Shown: positions 1 through 8,900, counted from the first letter of the stretch. The stretch is DNA of 64,000 nt from an uncultured Verrucomicrobiota bacterium (GCA_902495005.1 CABUVL010000001.1:1-64000); one strand, 5' to 3'. The notes: generated by a model from the letters alone, not told the origin. Program-made: numbers and translations.

Positions 1-344
1 AATATTCTTCCAAGTACCCTTGCACAAAGTAAATCTCAAAGACCTCTTCCCCCCTCATCTGCTTACCATATTTCCATAACCCTCACCCTTTTGTCAATAC
101 TTTTTCTTACCTTTTATTTATCTTTTTTTCTTTTCCCTTTTTATTCTGCCACTTTCTCCCTCTTTCTTCCCTAGTTCCCACCTCTTTCACTGCCCCTAAG
201 GGCCCTTAGATTCTCACTTCACCCCACCAGTTTCTCCCCTATCCCTGTTTTAAATTTACTTCTATGGCTAAGTGTTCAACAACGAATTCAGTTTCTCCCC
301 ATCCCACGTCGCAAGAAGTTCTTTTATTAAGCCACTGAACCTCA
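1..344. other. gene-free, pyrimidine-rich stretch
   Basis: No convincing gene is visible on either strand. The plus strand is dominated by C and T runs, so the minus strand, which would be the 3' end of the pilin transcript, is purine-rich. A perfect 14-base palindrome (CTAAGGGCCCTTAG) lies at 196-209 but has no T-tract on either side, so I do not call it a terminator. Confidence 0.5.
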
Positions 345-845
345 TTAGTTCTTTAATTTTACATAACGTGTCGTACCACTTTCAGCACTACTATTGACCG
401 CTATCCGCAAACCAATTGTGTTTTCATACATATATTTTGCGGTTCCCTTAGGATCATCGGCCGCTGTTTCGCTATCTGTAATAGCGTCATCGGTATCCCC
501 ACCCAGATAACTTACGACGGTATCATAATCCTCCGTTGAAACTTGCTTAATAACACTCGTATAGCCCTGATTTGTACCTGTTGCAGTACCATCTTTCTTC
601 TGCCAAGCTACGATTGTAGTAAAATCTACTTGATCTACACCATTCTCCAACATGTACTGTTGAGCAGCGCCCCAAATCTGTCTCAAATTATTACGAATAG
701 AGGTTTCAACCGCTTTCCATCGAGCACGTTGGAAGGCAGGAACTGCCAATGATGCTAGAATACCAATGATGGTAACGACGATCATAATTTCAACTAACGT
801 AAAGCCCCTTGCCTTACCTAAAAAATTATATTTTTTCGTGATCAT
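345..845 (-). CDS. type IV pilin-like / type II pseudopilin protein
   Basis: The product is a 166-residue prepilin. A 14-residue basic leader ends in Gly and is followed by FTLVE, the classic prepilin peptidase cleavage context, with the conserved Glu at mature position 5. A hydrophobic helix of about 20 residues follows (IMIVVTIIGILASLAVPAF), then a helical and a globular polar part rich in Asp, Thr and Gly. Such proteins form pili or type II secretion pseudopili after cleavage by an enzyme like the peptidase at 7590-8426. The gene stands alone, divergent from trkA. The C-terminal part shows no cysteine pair, so the subtype (major pilin or GspG/H-like) cannot be decided. Confidence 0.85.
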   Translation of the reverse strand: MITKKYNFLGKARGFTLVEIMIVVTIIGILASLAVPAFQRARWKAVETSIRNNLRQIWGAAQQYMLENGVDQVDFTTIVAWQKKDGTATGTNQGYTSVIKQVSTEDYDTVVSYLGGDTDDAITDSETAADDPKGTAKYMYENTIGLRIAVNSSAESGTTRYVKLKN

Positions 846-851
846 AGGAAA

Positions 852-880
852 ATTTTATGAAAAGAAAATCAATTTTGCAA
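852..880 (-). promoter_or_regulatory. promoter of the pilin gene, predicted leaderless
   Basis: On the minus strand TTGCAA (875-880) is followed by a 17-base spacer and TAAAAT (852-857). Only six bases separate the -10 element from the ATG at 845, so transcription would start at or next to the start codon. There is no Shine-Dalgarno sequence. Confidence 0.55.
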
Positions 881-1048
881 CCATAAAGTTCAGCATACTG
901 AAATTTCTATTCTACTGCTTCACTACTACCAAATACCACGGTCCATCCTGCTCAATTTATCTAAAAGCCCGACAATTTCGGTCCATTACTCGCAAAACGA
1001 ACTTACATTCTGTTGACATAAAACGCCGTACACGTTTCTTAATTTTAC

Positions 1049-2410
1049 ATGCGATTTGTCATCATTGGTGCGGGAGAAGTCGGGCTTTGCCTGTGTCATT
1101 ATTTGTTAGGGGGCGATGAAGAGGTTATTCTCATCGAAAGAAATGAAGCGCTTGTAAAAAAGCTCAGTGAGCGCATAACCGCACGTCTCATCTGCGGAGA
1201 TTCCACACTTTTCTCCACATTACGACAAATTGACTTGCCCCAGGTGGATGCCGTCTTGGCCATGACACAAGATGATGCGAGCAATATTCTCTCCTGCACG
1301 TTGGCAAAAAAACTTGGCGCTAAAAAAACGATCTGCCGCATCCATCACGAGCGGTACAATGACACGCAATTGTTTAATTACCAAGCACATTTTCTCATCG
1401 ACCATCTCATTGACACCCAACACGTATGTGCATTTAAAATTGCAAAATACATCCGCAGCTCACATAAGGTCGCGATTGAACAATTTTCTCGAGGAAAAAT
1501 AGACGTGCAGAGCATTCGGCTGGCAGAAAAATCACCCTGGATCGGGAAAACCGTCTTGCAATTAGCCCTCAAAAAGCACATTCGCATCGGACTTATTCAA
1601 CGAGGCAAGCAATACATGATCCCCGACAAAGATACCACCCTGCAAAGCAATGATCTTCTTACCTTGGCCATTGATAAAACGCAATTATCGGGCGACTCCA
1701 TACATCCCGACAATCAACAGGCGGTAAGAATCACCATTTTTTCAGCGAGTGAAGTCACTTTTTCCCTGCTACAAATCTTATATGAAACTCAATTTAAGAT
1801 CAAAGTGATCGAGCCCGATCTCACGCTTTGCAATAGACTTGCCGAAAGGTATCCGCACATCTCCGTTATTCACGGCAGCGCAACACAACTTTCTCTATTA
1901 CAAGAAGAACAAATCGACGCCTCTGACTATTTTATTGCCTGCAGTTCGAACGATGAAAATAACATTATTGCTTGCCTACAAGCCCAAAAAGCAGGTGCAC
2001 AACATACCCTACTGTGGATCAATAAGGAAGATTACGACGCCGTCTGTGATAGCCTTAAGCAAACTTTACACATCCAACAACTGATTCTGACAAAGGATTG
2101 CCTCATCAACGAATTAGAAAATGTTTTGTTTCCACAAATGATACGTACACTCGCCGTTCTCGGCCACGAAGACAATTCCCCCGAGCTCATTGAAGTTAAT
2201 GTAACAAGCGGCTCACGCGTTGAAGGCCTTACGCTCGATCACATTCCATGGCCCGAACACACCCTTCTTTTAGTGCTTAAACACCAATTTTACACGAAAG
2301 TTCCCAGCGCCAAAGACTGCCTCATCGGCGGCGATACCGTCATTGCCGTTGTGCAAAAATGCAAGCGGCAGGCACTTATTCAATTACTCACACAAAAAGC
2401 CAGCTTATGA
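1049..2410 (+). CDS. trkA: Trk potassium uptake regulatory subunit TrkA
   Basis: This is a 453-residue cytoplasmic NAD(H)-binding subunit that gates the TrkH potassium channel encoded next to it. It has the usual tandem layout: a first Rossmann RCK domain starting at residue 1 (FVIIGAGEVG, acidic residue at the end of the second strand), a TrkA-C domain near 145-225, then a second Rossmann-like and second C domain. The first glycine motif is intact, while the second copy reads IFSASEV and has lost its glycines, so probably only the N-terminal half binds nucleotide. A TTGACA element at 1013-1018 lies 35 bases before the ATG. The stop overlaps the trkH start by four bases (ATGA), indicating translational coupling. 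Confidence 0.95.
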   Translation: MRFVIIGAGEVGLCLCHYLLGGDEEVILIERNEALVKKLSERITARLICGDSTLFSTLRQIDLPQVDAVLAMTQDDASNILSCTLAKKLGAKKTICRIHHERYNDTQLFNYQAHFLIDHLIDTQHVCAFKIAKYIRSSHKVAIEQFSRGKIDVQSIRLAEKSPWIGKTVLQLALKKHIRIGLIQRGKQYMIPDKDTTLQSNDLLTLAIDKTQLSGDSIHPDNQQAVRITIFSASEVTFSLLQILYETQFKIKVIEPDLTLCNRLAERYPHISVIHGSATQLSLLQEEQIDASDYFIACSSNDENNIIACLQAQKAGAQHTLLWINKEDYDAVCDSLKQTLHIQQLILTKDCLINELENVLFPQMIRTLAVLGHEDNSPELIEVNVTSGSRVEGLTLDHIPWPEHTLLLVLKHQFYTKVPSAKDCLIGGDTVIAVVQKCKRQALIQLLTQKASL

Positions 2411-3864
2411 AATTATCCCCCCTACTCATTCCCATTGCCATTATTTTCGGGCTATTGGGCAGCAGCTTCTTATTGTGCGCTTGTGTTGGTTATTTCATTT
2501 ATGACGAAACTGTATTAGCGTGGATGCCTTCCATCAGCATCGCCTACACATTAAGCTTAATCTGCTGCATTTGCGGCCGCAAGCAACGCAAGATACTCAT
2601 TTTTAAACGCAACATTCTCATCACAACCGGACTTGCCTGGTTGTTCGCAAGTATCATTGGCAGCTTACCCTATTGGACCTTACTGCATTGTGACTTCAGC
2701 ACAGGGATTTTTGAAAATGTATCTGGCATTACCACTACAGGCGCAACCAACTTACTTGAGCTAGAAAATTTACCCAAGAGCGTCCTCTTGTGGCGCGCCA
2801 TTTCACAGTGGATTGGCGGCCTGGGTTTTGTCACATTTTTCATCACATTTCTGGGGACAGGAGCCCTCCAAAAACAATTTTATGTGCAAGAGTCCACTAC
2901 ACTGGAAGAATCCGTCAGCCTATTCCACATTCGCAGGCAACTTTTTCAATGCTTCCTGCTGTACCTCGGATTAAGTTACGCCTGCTTCACTTGCTTATGG
3001 CTGAGCTCAATGTCCCCATGGGACGCCATTTATCACGCTCTCACAGCCATATCTACGGGAGGATTCTCCAATCACAGCGACGGCATTCCACACTTTCATT
3101 CGAAACGCGTCGAATGCGTCCTCTGCATCTTCATGTTCTTGAGCGGCAGCAATTTTATCCTTCTGTCCAAGGCCATCCTGGGCAAAGATGCTTCGCTGCT
3201 ACACAACGCCGAATTCAAGCTCTACGTAGCACTGCAAATCCTCTACACATTTATCCTTACCGTAATCCTTTATCCCTCAGCGTACGCTTCATTGCCAGAA
3301 GCCCTTCGGCACGCGTTATTCCAATCGCTCAGCCTCAGCACAACGGCGGGGTTTCATTCGGACAACTTTGCACTCTGGCCCCCAATCACGAACTACATTT
3401 TGCTCATCGTCATGTCCATCGGCGCATGTACGGGTTCAACCGCCGGCGGCTTTAAAATTCTACGCATACTGGCATTAACGAAGACATTGTTTATTCACCT
3501 TGAGCAATTCTTCCGCGCCCACATCGTCCGCGTGTCCCGCATCGACAAGGTCGTGTGGAACGAGAAAAAACAATTGGATATTTTATATTTTCTGGCCCTT
3601 AATTTACTCATCGTTATAGCGGCTTGCCTCACACTCCAAATGTGCATGCCCTCGTTGGACTTTCTAAGCAACATTTCTTCCATCATCGCCAGCTTGTCCA
3701 ACGTCGGCCCCGGGTTAAGCTCCCTTAACGGCCCCGCCAGCAATTTTGCCCACTTTTTACCGTCGGCAAAGTTAGTCCTTGCCCTGCTTATGTTGTTGGG
3801 TCGCCTTGAAATCTACGCACTCATCGTGCTTTTTATCCCCAAATTTTGGAAGCAATTTGATTAA
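2407..3864 (+). CDS. trkH: Trk potassium transporter membrane subunit TrkH/TrkG
   Basis: This is a 485-residue inner-membrane protein with many hydrophobic helices. It carries the four pore-loop segments of the SKT superfamily, seen as SGITTTGATNL, TAISTGGFSNH, STTAGFHSDN and a final NVGPGLSS, each with the filter glycine. With TrkA it forms the constitutive potassium uptake channel. I chose the ATG at 2407 because it overlaps the trkA stop as ATGA; a longer in-frame reading exists but would run into trkA. The length is normal for the family. Confidence 0.95.
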   Translation: MKLSPLLIPIAIIFGLLGSSFLLCACVGYFIYDETVLAWMPSISIAYTLSLICCICGRKQRKILIFKRNILITTGLAWLFASIIGSLPYWTLLHCDFSTGIFENVSGITTTGATNLLELENLPKSVLLWRAISQWIGGLGFVTFFITFLGTGALQKQFYVQESTTLEESVSLFHIRRQLFQCFLLYLGLSYACFTCLWLSSMSPWDAIYHALTAISTGGFSNHSDGIPHFHSKRVECVLCIFMFLSGSNFILLSKAILGKDASLLHNAEFKLYVALQILYTFILTVILYPSAYASLPEALRHALFQSLSLSTTAGFHSDNFALWPPITNYILLIVMSIGACTGSTAGGFKILRILALTKTLFIHLEQFFRAHIVRVSRIDKVVWNEKKQLDILYFLALNLLIVIAACLTLQMCMPSLDFLSNISSIIASLSNVGPGLSSLNGPASNFAHFLPSAKLVLALLMLLGRLEIYALIVLFIPKFWKQFD

Positions 3865-3918
3865 ACTTTGAGGGCTAAAGACTTGCGTTTGACGATATTT
3901 AACCCAAGCTATCCTTCT

Positions 3919-5121
3919 ATGGGCATGACAGATTTTAATTTTCAAATAACCCATAAGGCCGAACAGGGTTCCGCGCATTGCGGGCTTCTTACAACGCCCC
4001 ACGGAACCATCCAAACGCCTAATTTTATCTTTTGTGCAACGCACGGCGCCATCAAAGGGGCGACCATGGAATGCATCAAGGCCACAGGCGCACAATGCGT
4101 TTTAGGCAACACCTACCACTTGTGGCTTCAACCGGGGCCCTCAATCGTTGAAAAACACGGCGGCTTGCATCGTTTTGTCGGCTGGGACGGCCCCATGCTC
4201 ACCGATTCGGGCGGCTTTCAAATTTTTAGTTTAGGTCATGGGGGAATCGTTGATGAAATCAAGGGGAAGGCTCATTCCTCCAATCATCACCCAAAATCTT
4301 TGCTAAAAGTCAGCGAAGAAGGCGCTCTTTTCCGTTCCTATATCGACGGCAGCCAATGTTGGTTAACGCCGGAACGATCCATCCTCATACAACAAAAACT
4401 GGGGGCCGATTTTATTTTACCCTTGGACGAGTGCACCCCCTTTCACATGGAGAAGGAACAGACAGCCCGATCGATGGAACGCAGTCACCGTTGGGAAGCA
4501 CGTGGTGTGCAACAATACCTTCGTACCTACAATAGCCAACAGCGACTCTACGGGATTGTACAAGGTGGAATTTACGAAGATTTAAGGAAAGAAAGCATCG
4601 ATTTTATCAACAGCCAACCCTTTTTTGGCCAAGCCATCGGGGGCAGCCTCGGCGGCTCTAAAGAACAAATGTACGAAGTGGTCCAATTCACCATGCAAGG
4701 ACTCAACAACGGCCGGCCCACACACTTATTGGGCATCGGCGGCTTAAGCGACATTATCGCCGGTGTTAACAGTGGCATCGATACCTTTGATTGCGTCCAC
4801 CCCACACGCATCGCCCGTCACGGGTGCGCACTCGTTCAAACTTCGGAGGATCCCACACGTGAACACATTAATTTAAAAAATCACCGATACGAAGAGGACT
4901 TAAACCCCATTGATTCTCAATGCGATTGCTACACATGCCGCAACTTCTCCCGCGCTTACTTACACCATTTATTCAAAGCCAAAGAGAGCACAGGCGGCTT
5001 ACTGCTCACCATTCACAACGCCCGCTTTATGGTACGCTGGATGGAGGCCATTCGCCACGCCATTCAAACAGGCACTTGGCATCAGTTCATGCAAGCGCAC
5101 GCAAGAGCCATGCACGTATAA
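3919..5121 (+). CDS. tgt: queuine tRNA-ribosyltransferase (tRNA-guanine transglycosylase)
   Basis: This enzyme swaps guanine-34 of GUN-anticodon tRNAs for the queuosine precursor preQ1. Family hallmarks are all visible: the catalytic DSGGFQ stretch, GIVQGG, the GIGGLS segment, the nucleophile context GIDTFDCVHPTR, and near the C terminus a zinc site of the form CxCxxC followed by a histidine (CDCYTC...HH). The length of about 400 residues is slightly above the usual 370-380. Two ATG codons six bases apart (3919 and 3925) are both possible starts; the frame also stays open upstream to 3868, but the family does not have that extension. No other queuosine gene is in the window. Confidence 0.93.
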   Translation: MGMTDFNFQITHKAEQGSAHCGLLTTPHGTIQTPNFIFCATHGAIKGATMECIKATGAQCVLGNTYHLWLQPGPSIVEKHGGLHRFVGWDGPMLTDSGGFQIFSLGHGGIVDEIKGKAHSSNHHPKSLLKVSEEGALFRSYIDGSQCWLTPERSILIQQKLGADFILPLDECTPFHMEKEQTARSMERSHRWEARGVQQYLRTYNSQQRLYGIVQGGIYEDLRKESIDFINSQPFFGQAIGGSLGGSKEQMYEVVQFTMQGLNNGRPTHLLGIGGLSDIIAGVNSGIDTFDCVHPTRIARHGCALVQTSEDPTREHINLKNHRYEEDLNPIDSQCDCYTCRNFSRAYLHHLFKAKESTGGLLLTIHNARFMVRWMEAIRHAIQTGTWHQFMQAHARAMHV

Positions 5122-5170
5122 TTGCACAAAACTCCGTCGACCGTAATTTAATACCAACGAAATAGACTGC

Positions 5171-5902
5171 ATGCCAACGCGACACAACTTACTTAAACAC
5201 GACGCATCTTTTTTTTCTGATGAAACAACCGTGCTCATTGGCCTTGATGAAGTGGGACGTGGCGCCTTGGCAGGTCCCGTGATGACAGGCGCCGTCTGGA
5301 TTGATAAGGCTTTCTTAAGTCGGTACAAAAACGATCTCGAGGTGTTACAAATCCAAGATTCTAAAAAATTATCAGAAAAAGAACGCAACGCGGCATTTTC
5401 AACTCTGCAAAAATGGGCCGAAGAAGGCCATTTGCATTTTACAATCACCAAGGGGAGCGTTGAAGAAATTGACCATACGAACATCCTCAAAGCGACCCAA
5501 TTGGCATTTGAACGTGCGCTCGCTCAAACGCAATTAGCCCTCAAATTAACGAACGCCTCCACTTTTTTTAAAGAGGTAACGACCACAAAACCAAACGTGC
5601 GAGTGCTCATCGACGGCAATCCGCTCAAACATTTTAAGTACGTGCACACAAACATTATTCGCGGAGACCAGAAAAGCTTTTGCATCGCAGCCGCCTCCAT
5701 CGTCGCCAAAGTAACCCGAGACCAATTAATGCGTGACCTCCACACCCGCTACCCCGTGTACAATTTTGATCAGAATAAAGGATACGGAACCCAACAACAC
5801 CGCGACGCGATTGCGCACTACGGCCTTTGCCCACTCCATCGAAAAACTTTTTGTCATACGAGCACCGACACACAAATGGACCTCAATCTTTCGCAGGCCT
5901 AA
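5171..5902 (+). CDS. rnhB: ribonuclease HII
   Basis: This 243-residue enzyme removes ribonucleotides and RNA primers from RNA-DNA hybrids. The type 2 RNase H signature is complete: GLDEVGRG with the first two acidic residues near 25, the DSKKLS segment, DGN, and ASIVAKVTRDQ with the fourth acidic residue. GYGT and the terminal HR..F motif follow. A short extra loop of about 12 residues precedes the DGN strand. The gene follows tgt by 49 bases on the same strand. A second RNase H, of type HIII, is encoded at 13188-14105. Confidence 0.95.
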   Translation: MPTRHNLLKHDASFFSDETTVLIGLDEVGRGALAGPVMTGAVWIDKAFLSRYKNDLEVLQIQDSKKLSEKERNAAFSTLQKWAEEGHLHFTITKGSVEEIDHTNILKATQLAFERALAQTQLALKLTNASTFFKEVTTTKPNVRVLIDGNPLKHFKYVHTNIIRGDQKSFCIAAASIVAKVTRDQLMRDLHTRYPVYNFDQNKGYGTQQHRDAIAHYGLCPLHRKTFCHTSTDTQMDLNLSQA

Positions 5903-6049
5903 GTTAGGTTGAGGGAAGTATCTAAGTGCGATCATCGGACAACTTAATAATTAAAGTATTTTAACCCTAAAAAGACGCTTGTTCGATATCTGCAGCACGT
6001 TAACCCCACTCAAACCCAACACTAGGTATGCTTATTGAATACGAAGATA

Positions 6050-6553
6050 CTAAAAATACTCCACACGACCTGAAGGAGGCCAGGAAATTACAATATGTTC
6101 CAAATGTGATTCAGCAAAATCTTCCAAGTAAGTATTACATGGAATTCCAGGGTTACGCTCTATTTCCCCGGTACAAGGATTTTCGCTACCTCGCGTTAAC
6201 TTACAGGGCGGATACAAATCATTTTGAATGACAATCGTAAGCCCCAGCAAATGCAAATCAGATTCGACTTTCCCTTTTATTTTATTTAAAAGATCAATTT
6301 CAGAATGACATCTCGGTATTTTATCAAAAACTTGAGGTACATCAATGGGTGTTTGAGACGCGTCTCCATATGTTCCATAACAAACACCTGTTATATCATT
6401 GGGACAACTGCTTCCAATTAATTTACCAAAATTTTTGCTGATGTCATTATTATTACTATCATAAATATACTGCAACATGGATCTATGACCCCATAAGTCC
6501 ATGCAAAAAATGAACAAAGCAACAGCCGCAAAACACTTACGCAATATATTCAT
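6050..6553 (-). CDS. small secreted cysteine-rich protein of unknown function
   Basis: I do not recognise a family. The 167-residue product starts with a basic and hydrophobic export signal (MNILRKCFAAVALFIFCMDL, then WG), so export is likely. The mature part has about six cysteines, including SC, VC, RC, PC, PC and PC contexts, and would suit a disulfide-stabilised periplasmic or extracellular protein. It lies 17 bases downstream of another secreted unknown in the same direction, and the two probably form one transcript. The pair is clearly more AT-rich than the neighbouring rnhB and pilD genes and is flanked by gene-poor sequence, suggesting acquired or fast-evolving DNA. Confidence 0.6.
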   Translation of the reverse strand: MNILRKCFAAVALFIFCMDLWGHRSMLQYIYDSNNNDISKNFGKLIGSSCPNDITGVCYGTYGDASQTPIDVPQVFDKIPRCHSEIDLLNKIKGKVESDLHLLGLTIVIQNDLYPPCKLTRGSENPCTGEIERNPGIPCNTYLEDFAESHLEHIVISWPPSGRVEYF

Positions 6554-6570
6554 GACCCAACGTATTGAAA

Positions 6571-7065
6571 TTAGTATTCAGATCCCTCTAAGAATTTCTG
6601 TGGAATTTTTGACCGAAAGGTTCGGAACATAGCTTGAGAAACTTCATCTTTTTCTTCCGCCAACAGATTTAAGGACCCGGCCAATAAGCGCCTGTTTTTA
6701 ATACTCGCCATCTTTATACATTCTTCGCCCTCCCATTGCGTCAAAAACAGTGCCAATGCTGTCCGTTGATTTTCTGACAAATCCTGAAAAGTCGTCCCTT
6801 TTGGCAACAACAATTGGGATTTTTTCACGTTTTTATCCGTACTAAGGATGCAATCAATTAACAAATATTCTATGATGACAAGTTCATTATACCTTTTTTC
6901 ATCAATGCTCATCTTCAGTAATTTTTTGATATCCAAGTCTTGTTTTTCCTCAAGACACTTTTCTAAAAGATCAGGACAATAAGGTTCCAAATCTTGAGGC
7001 AATTTGCTGGCTAACATAACATTAACACAAAAGCAAAATAAAAATGCAATAAATTTAACTTTCAT
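6571..7065 (-). CDS. small secreted helical protein of unknown function
   Basis: I do not recognise a family. The 164-residue product has a clear signal peptide (MKVKFIAFLFCFCVNVMLAS, cleavage plausible after LAS). The mature part is predicted from its pattern to be mostly amphipathic helices, with charged residues spaced between Leu and Ile, and contains four cysteines. It is the first gene of a two-gene unit with 6050-6553. A perfect TTGACA lies upstream with a 17-base spacer to TTAAAA, ending seven bases before the ATG, so the gene should be expressed. It could be a host-directed effector or a periplasmic protein; the sequence does not decide. Confidence 0.6.
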   Translation of the reverse strand: MKVKFIAFLFCFCVNVMLASKLPQDLEPYCPDLLEKCLEEKQDLDIKKLLKMSIDEKRYNELVIIEYLLIDCILSTDKNVKKSQLLLPKGTTFQDLSENQRTALALFLTQWEGEECIKMASIKNRRLLAGSLNLLAEEKDEVSQAMFRTFRSKIPQKFLEGSEY

Positions 7066-7072
7066 GCCTGTT

Positions 7073-7101
7073 TTTTAAAAAAATAAAAAGAGTCATGTCA
7101 A
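7073..7101 (-). promoter_or_regulatory. promoter of the secreted-protein pair
   Basis: On the minus strand there is TTGACA (7096-7101), a 17-base spacer, then TTAAAA (7073-7078), seven bases before the ATG at 7065. This is a consensus -35 with optimal spacing, and again predicts an mRNA with almost no leader. Confidence 0.6.
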
Positions 7102-7554
7102 CAGATTTAATCCACATTTCTTAGTATAAAATAAGCTTTTAAGCTAATTCATTCACCGACATACACAAATAAATTACCCAAAATATTAAAAGCAGACATG
7201 GGACCTATGGCTCGTCCTTTTAAGGAGGTCTTAATTACAAAAAATGGAAAAAAATACTACTAAATCCGACAAAACAAATATAATTTCTGAGGAATCATTG
7301 ATACTGACGTGAACCAGAAAAAATAAATCGAGGCGTATGAACATCCGTCGACTTTATCCATAAAGAGGAATACGAACATCGCCAGAAATAAAAAAATCGC
7401 TATTAATTTTAATCAACCTGGTCACAAACGTAAAAAGCCTTCCATTGCGGCCCTTAAAAACAGATGCATTGCCCAAGCAATCTTAAGAAAAGTACCAACG
7501 CAGATCCATTTATCCCCTTAGGCTCCTCAGCGATTATTTTGTACTCCGAAAGGC

Positions 7555-7583
7555 TTGCCTTCATGTTTTTTGCATTTTAATTT
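7555..7583 (+). promoter_or_regulatory. promoter of the prepilin peptidase gene, predicted leaderless
   Basis: TTGCCT (7555-7560), a 17-base spacer and TAATTT (7578-7583) end six bases before the ATG at 7590. Confidence 0.45.
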
Positions 7584-7589
7584 TGCAAC

Positions 7590-8426
7590 ATGATGTCAGA
7601 CATACCTGAGAGTTGGATGAGCACTATTTGCTTTATTTTTGGAATGATCATAGGAAGCTTTCTCAATGTGTGCATATTTCGATTACCCCAAAACATGTCA
7701 ATCGTTCGCCCACGCTCTCGCTGTTGTCATTGCGGAAGAATGATTCCTTGGTACTACAACATTCCCATCTTTGCGTGGTTTTTACTGCGCGGTAAAACGG
7801 CCTGTTGCCACAAGCCCCTGCCTTTTAGATACCCATTCGTTGAATTTCTAACGGCACTTTTAGCCGTCCTTGTGTACAATTACGTAAAGAGTGCACCCAT
7901 CGCCATTTTTATCTTAATCTGCTTCCTTATTGTCGCCTTTTTCACCGATCTCAACCACATGATCATCCCGGACGAAATTACCTTGGGAGGTTTCACGGCA
8001 GGCATACTGTGCTGTGCCTTTTATCCAGAGCTCCAAAATGAGCACACAGCTTTGCTGGGCATGTTAAAAAGTATGCAAAATGCCTGCTTAGCCATGGGGG
8101 TATTATTCTGCTTTTTAAGTTTCGCCGAATTTTTTTTAAAAAGAGAAGCCATGGGCTTGGGCGACGTAAAACTGCTAGCCTGCATTGGCGCCTTCTGTGG
8201 CTGGCAAGCCTGTCTGTTCGCCGTCTTTTTTGGCGCCATTTTAGGAACCTGTTTTTTCGGCATTTTGACCTGTGTAAGCTGCATAAAACACAAACCAAGG
8301 CCTGCGATGAACACACTCATTCCGTTCGGCCCATTCATGGTCATTGCCACCTTGTGTTATTTATTTGGCGGCAAGCAAATTTTTATAGACAATTACCTCA
8401 GCCCAATAACATTTTGTCTCCAGTAA
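7590..8426 (+). CDS. pilD: prepilin leader peptidase / N-methyltransferase
   Basis: This is a 278-residue inner-membrane aspartic protease that cleaves prepilin leaders and methylates the new N terminus. The N-terminal methyltransferase part has the two-pair cysteine cluster (CCHC ... CCH) between GSFLNVCIFRLP and RYPFVE. The protease aspartates are both present, in the FFTDLNHMIIPDE and GLGDVKLL contexts. About seven hydrophobic helices follow the usual pattern. ATG codons at 7590 and 7593 are equivalent. The pilin-like gene downstream overlaps its end. Likely substrates in this window are the proteins at 345-845 and 8414-8827, plus the product of the broken gene at 52824. Confidence 0.95.
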   Translation: MMSDIPESWMSTICFIFGMIIGSFLNVCIFRLPQNMSIVRPRSRCCHCGRMIPWYYNIPIFAWFLLRGKTACCHKPLPFRYPFVEFLTALLAVLVYNYVKSAPIAIFILICFLIVAFFTDLNHMIIPDEITLGGFTAGILCCAFYPELQNEHTALLGMLKSMQNACLAMGVLFCFLSFAEFFLKREAMGLGDVKLLACIGAFCGWQACLFAVFFGAILGTCFFGILTCVSCIKHKPRPAMNTLIPFGPFMVIATLCYLFGGKQIFIDNYLSPITFCLQ

Positions 8427-8827
8427 AACAAACTCAACGCGCCGTCACCTTGTGTGAAATATGTCTAAGCCTGGCCGTCTTCAGCACGGCAATTGGCTGC
8501 TGGATTAAATTTTCTCAAATTCAAAAACAGCAACAAATAGGTATTCGCACGCAATTGGACATCCCCATTTATGTCGATGCGTTTGAACACATGTTGGACA
8601 CAACAAGCGCCGATAAACTGGGCCAATGGTTTGCCTGGAAAGATCCAAGCACCAAACACATCACGTTTTCTCGAACCCAGCCCACGTGTGCCTCAAGCGC
8701 ATTTACAATCTACGTCACAGCCGCCCAGCAATTTTCCAAAAGTGCCCTTGAAATTACCTTGCGATCTGCCAATTCGAAAAACACATTTCAATACATCAAA
8801 GAAATTTTCCGCACAACAACGCACTAA
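8414..8827 (+). CDS. pilin-like protein with atypical leader (pseudopilin GspI/GspJ-like)
   Basis: The product is about 137 residues. Ten residues after a TTG codon at 8414 comes AVTLCEICLSLAVF, a type IV prepilin pattern: the T-L-x-E core and a hydrophobic helix are kept, but the residue before the cleavage point is Ala instead of Gly and the following one is Val instead of Phe. The rest resembles a minor pseudopilin, with a polar globular domain. A GTG at 8354 would give a longer leader deep inside pilD; TTG at 8414 gives a normal short leader and a 13-base overlap with the pilD stop. The start is not certain. Co-transcription with pilD is expected. Confidence 0.6.
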   Translation: MSPVKQTQRAVTLCEICLSLAVFSTAIGCWIKFSQIQKQQQIGIRTQLDIPIYVDAFEHMLDTTSADKLGQWFAWKDPSTKHITFSRTQPTCASSAFTIYVTAAQQFSKSALEITLRSANSKNTFQYIKEIFRTTTH

Positions 8828-8850
8828 AATTATGCACATACAATATTAAA

Positions 8851-8879
8851 ATTGACTCGACAGTCCGTAAAATGCACTA
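8851..8879 (+). promoter_or_regulatory. promoter upstream of the UDP-sugar pyrophosphorylase gene
   Basis: TTGACT (8851-8856), a 17-base spacer and CACTAT (8874-8879), followed by a leader of about 15 bases to the ATG at 8901. Confidence 0.45.
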
Positions 8880-8900
8880 TTTTAGAGCTGTAATCAATTT

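Larger units (their letters stand above)
7066..7589. other. gene-free AT-rich stretch with possible decayed coding
   Basis: Apart from the promoters at both ends I see no intact gene. On the plus strand a frame without a start codon runs from about 7332 to a stop near 7521 and reads like protein in its second half (for example GHKRKKPSIAAL). A 21-codon reading frame begins at 7198. Both may be remnants of a lost gene, but composition alone could produce them. Confidence 0.35.

Noticed and set aside
196..209. Palindrome CTAAGGGCCCTTAG as terminator of the pilin gene
   Set aside because: The stem has no loop bases and no T-tract follows on the relevant strand.
766..1119. Open frame across the pilin/trkA divergent promoter region
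   Set aside because: It runs against the pilin start and both promoters and overlaps the trkA start; the product shows no motif.
2790..3455. Long alternative open frame of 221 codons inside trkH
   Set aside because: It overlaps the trkH frame, whose product has clear pore motifs; the alternative product is rich in Arg and His with no domain pattern.
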